A stretch of 52,838 nt of DNA from an uncultured Eggerthellaceae bacterium (lineage in GTDB: Bacteria; Actinomycetota; Coriobacteriia; Coriobacteriales; Eggerthellaceae): positions 1 through 52,838 of the forward strand of contig CANQRF010000011.1 in NCBI GenBank assembly GCA_947626195.1. The letters are read 5' to 3'. The notes under the pieces were generated by a model, which was not told where the DNA came from, did not search any database, and worked only from the letters and a program-made list of their open reading frames with translations. A program made the position numbers and the translations under genes. How positions within the stretch are numbered: position 1 is the first letter of the stretch; the number at the start of each line of letters is the position of its first letter. This document shows, in pieces, positions 51,037 through 52,838 of this stretch.

Positions 51037-52674
51037 GTGACTGAGCAGACAAGCGCGCAGGCGCGTCATTCATCAGCAGTACGTCCCGAGGAAGTTGTCC
51101 TCGTTTTCGATTTCGGCGCCCAGTACGGGCAGCTCATCGCGCGGCGCGTCCGCGACCTTCATGTGTATTCGGAAATCGTGCCATGCGACATCAAGGCGGC
51201 CGAGGTGCGCGAGCTCGCCCCTTCGGCGATCATCCTCTCAGGCGGTCCGGCGAGTGTGTATGCCGACGACGCGCCTTCGGTCGATGCCGCCGTCTTCGAG
51301 CTCGGCATTCCGATCCTCGGCTTTTGCTACGGCCAGCAGATCATGGCAAGCACGCTGGGGGGCACGGTGAGCCACACCGACAAGGGCGAATACGGTCCCG
51401 CTCAGCTTGTGCGCAGCGAAAACGCGTCGCAGCTTCTAGGGGAGACCCCCGCTGAGCAGCGCGTGTGGATGAGCCATCGCGACGCGGTGACCGCCGTCCC
51501 CGAGGGTTTCGTTGTCACGGCGACCACGGATGTCTGCCCCGTCGCTTCTATGGAAAACCCCGAGCGGAGACTTTTTGCCACGCAGTTCCACCCCGAGGTG
51601 CGCCATACCGAATACGGCACCGACATCCTGAGGAACTTCCTGTTCGGCATTTGCGGGCTTCATGCCAGCTGGACGATGACCAGCATAATCGACGATGCCG
51701 TCGCGGCGATACGCGAGCAGGTGGGGCAGGATCGCGTGATCCTCGGGCTTTCGGGCGGCGTGGATTCCAGCGTGGTGGCGGCACTGTGCGCTCGCGCCGT
51801 CGGCAAGCAAGTGACCTGCGTTTTCGTGAACCATGGACTGCTGCGCAAGAACGAGCCGGAAGAGGTGGAGGCGGTTTTCACGAAGCAGTTCGATGTGGAC
51901 TTCATCCACGTGCATGCGGAGGAGCGCTATGCGGAGCTGCTTGCGGGCGTCACCGACCCCGAGCAGAAGCGCCGCATCATCGGAACGCAGTTCTGGAAGG
52001 AATTTTTCGCCGTGGCGCAAGACTTGGCGCGCGATGGGCGTGCGATGAAGTATCTTGCGCAGGGCACCATCTATCCCGACATCATTGAGAGCGGCGCGCG
52101 CAAGACCGGCGGCAAGGCTTCGACGATCAAGAGCCATCACAACCTCATTCCGTTTCCCGAGGGCGTGCATTTCGATCTCATCGAGCCGCTTGACCATTTC
52201 TTCAAGGATGAGGTGCGTGCGCTCGGCACGGCGCTTGGCTTGCCCGACCACATCGTGCACCGGCAGCCGTTCCCGGGGCCCGGCCTCGCCATCCGTATCA
52301 TCGGCGAGGTGACGCCGGAGAAGCTCGCCGTGCTGAAAGAGGCGGACGCGATCGTGCGCCAAGAGCTGGACGCCTACAATGAGGCGCTTTACGAGGAGAC
52401 GGGCGTACGTAACAGCGAGCATAGCGTGTGGCAGTATTTCGCCGTGCTTCCCGACGTGCGCAGCGTGGGCGTGATGGGGGATGAGCGCAGCTACGAGCGC
52501 CCGATCATCCTGCGTGCCGTGGAATCGAGCGATGCGATGACAGCAGATTGGGCGAAGCTGCCCTATGAGGTGCTGGGAACGATCTCTTCCCGCATCGTTT
52601 CCGAAGTGGCCGGCATCAACCGCGTGGTCTACGACATCACCCCCAAACCCCCCGCCACAATCGAGTGGGAGTAG
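51037..52674 (+). CDS. guaA: GMP synthase (glutamine-hydrolysing)
   Basis: GuaA converts XMP to GMP with glutamine and ATP. The 545-residue protein has a class I amidotransferase domain (residues ~20-215; nucleophile Cys97 in GFCYGQQ, catalytic HPE in FHPEVRHT), the ATP pyrophosphatase P-loop LSGGVDSSVVAAL (~232-244) and the C-terminal dimerisation/XMP-binding domain ending IEWE with FPGPGLAIR. Start GTG 51037 follows AGGAAGC. It is monocistronic here; guaB is not in the window. A LexA-like palindrome begins at the last base of its stop codon. Confidence 0.97.
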   Translation: MTEQTSAQARHSSAVRPEEVVLVFDFGAQYGQLIARRVRDLHVYSEIVPCDIKAAEVRELAPSAIILSGGPASVYADDAPSVDAAVFELGIPILGFCYGQQIMASTLGGTVSHTDKGEYGPAQLVRSENASQLLGETPAEQRVWMSHRDAVTAVPEGFVVTATTDVCPVASMENPERRLFATQFHPEVRHTEYGTDILRNFLFGICGLHASWTMTSIIDDAVAAIREQVGQDRVILGLSGGVDSSVVAALCARAVGKQVTCVFVNHGLLRKNEPEEVEAVFTKQFDVDFIHVHAEERYAELLAGVTDPEQKRRIIGTQFWKEFFAVAQDLARDGRAMKYLAQGTIYPDIIESGARKTGGKASTIKSHHNLIPFPEGVHFDLIEPLDHFFKDEVRALGTALGLPDHIVHRQPFPGPGLAIRIIGEVTPEKLAVLKEADAIVRQELDAYNEALYEETGVRNSEHSVWQYFAVLPDVRSVGVMGDERSYERPIILRAVESSDAMTADWAKLPYEVLGTISSRIVSEVAGINRVVYDITPKPPATIEWE

Positions 52675-52685
52675 AACATATGTTC
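52674..52685 (+). promoter_or_regulatory. LexA-like palindrome downstream of guaA
   Basis: GAACATATGTTC, followed by G, matches the CGAAC-N4-GTTCG SOS consensus at all but one position. A TATACA (52700-52705) that could be a -10 lies 14 nt further. A gene controlled by it would lie beyond the window end. Confidence 0.4.
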
Positions 52686-52761
52686 GTATCAGTCTACTTT
52701 ATACAAAATATTCCATCTGATGGAACCTGTCAAGACTGATGTAACGAACGAAAAACTGCAA
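52675..52761. other. Tail between guaA and the right terminal repeat
   Basis: An 87-nt AT-richer stretch with the palindrome TTCCATC-t-GATGGAA (52711-52725) and a TGATGTAAC motif (52737-52745) that recurs within the adjacent repeat (52782-52790). These repeated motifs may be transposase-binding sites if the neighbouring repeat is an insertion sequence end. Confidence 0.4.
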
Positions 52762-52837
52762 GCCATTCTTCCGCAGTAGCTTGATGTAACCCCTCGTTCA
52801 TTTTTTTACTCTGACCAGCCCTTTCAGGGCTAAAATT
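52762..52837. repeat. Right copy of 76-nt inverted terminal repeat
   Basis: Exact reverse complement of bases 1-76; one further base (52838) lies outside the match. Together with the left copy it bounds the whole piece. Confidence 0.9.
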
Positions 52838-52838
52838 T

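Overview
The window reads as one contig of a high-G+C, anaerobic, low-redundancy actinobacterium, most likely of the class Coriobacteriia (Eggerthellaceae-like). I base this on the actinobacterial block uvrC-rapZ-yvcK-whiA-gap-pgk-tpi-secG, on trmFO and an anaerobic ribonucleotide reductase instead of typical actinobacterial equivalents, and on overall gene style (many 1-22 nt overlaps, GTG/TTG starts, -10-only promoters). No database search was possible, so the taxon is an inference. Both ends of the window carry the same 76-nt sequence in inverted orientation, so the piece is probably bounded by two copies of a dispersed repeat such as an insertion sequence end.

Layout. 0.2-7.2 kb: rplS, rnhB, yraN, comM/yifB, dprA, trmFO and a XerC/D-type recombinase, a housekeeping run on the plus strand. 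7.3-12.5 kb: uvrA behind a probable SOS box, a GNAT acetyltransferase, an anchored extracytoplasmic protein of unknown function, and a HEPN/MNT (HepT-MntA type) toxin-antitoxin pair. 12.6-18.0 kb, minus strand: an amino-acid/nitrogen block with NADP-type glutamate dehydrogenase, an MHS-family MFS transporter preceded by a 26-codon upstream ORF, a YkvI-like LeuT-fold transporter and an L-arginine:glycine-type amidinotransferase. 18.2-27.1 kb: uvrC, rapZ, yvcK, whiA, then the lower-glycolysis genes gap, pgk and tpiA, and secG. 27.1-33.4 kb: four tRNA genes (Leu-GAG, Cys-GCA, Ser-GCT, Arg-CCT) interleaved with a CDF metal exporter, a six-helix potassium channel, a DASS-like anion transporter, an EamA transporter and a shikimate-kinase-family enzyme. 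The tRNA-Arg gene is followed by a small element that duplicates the tRNA 3' end.

33.4-45.4 kb: a zinc-ligand-less homocysteine-methyltransferase-like protein behind a threefold 30-32 nt repeat, nrdD-nrdG behind a pair of NrdR-like boxes, an MscS channel overlapping rfbB, a HEAT-repeat protein, aconitase, and a 688-residue membrane protein with a Gly/Ser-rich cytoplasmic head. 45.4-49.7 kb: rplJ-rplL behind an L10 leader and attenuator, then a divergent zinc/cadmium resistance operon (SmtB/ArsR-type sensor, separate HMA protein, P1B-2 ATPase) with a clear palindromic operator. 49.9-52.8 kb: a tyrosine-phosphatase-family protein, guaA, an SOS-like palindrome and the right copy of the terminal repeat.

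The most distinctive items are the HEPN/MNT pair with an apparently leaderless promoter shared in style with two ion-channel genes, the amidinotransferase-transporter-GDH locus with a translated-looking leader peptide, the tRNA-Arg-derived mini-element, and the degenerate methyltransferase with its repeat array.
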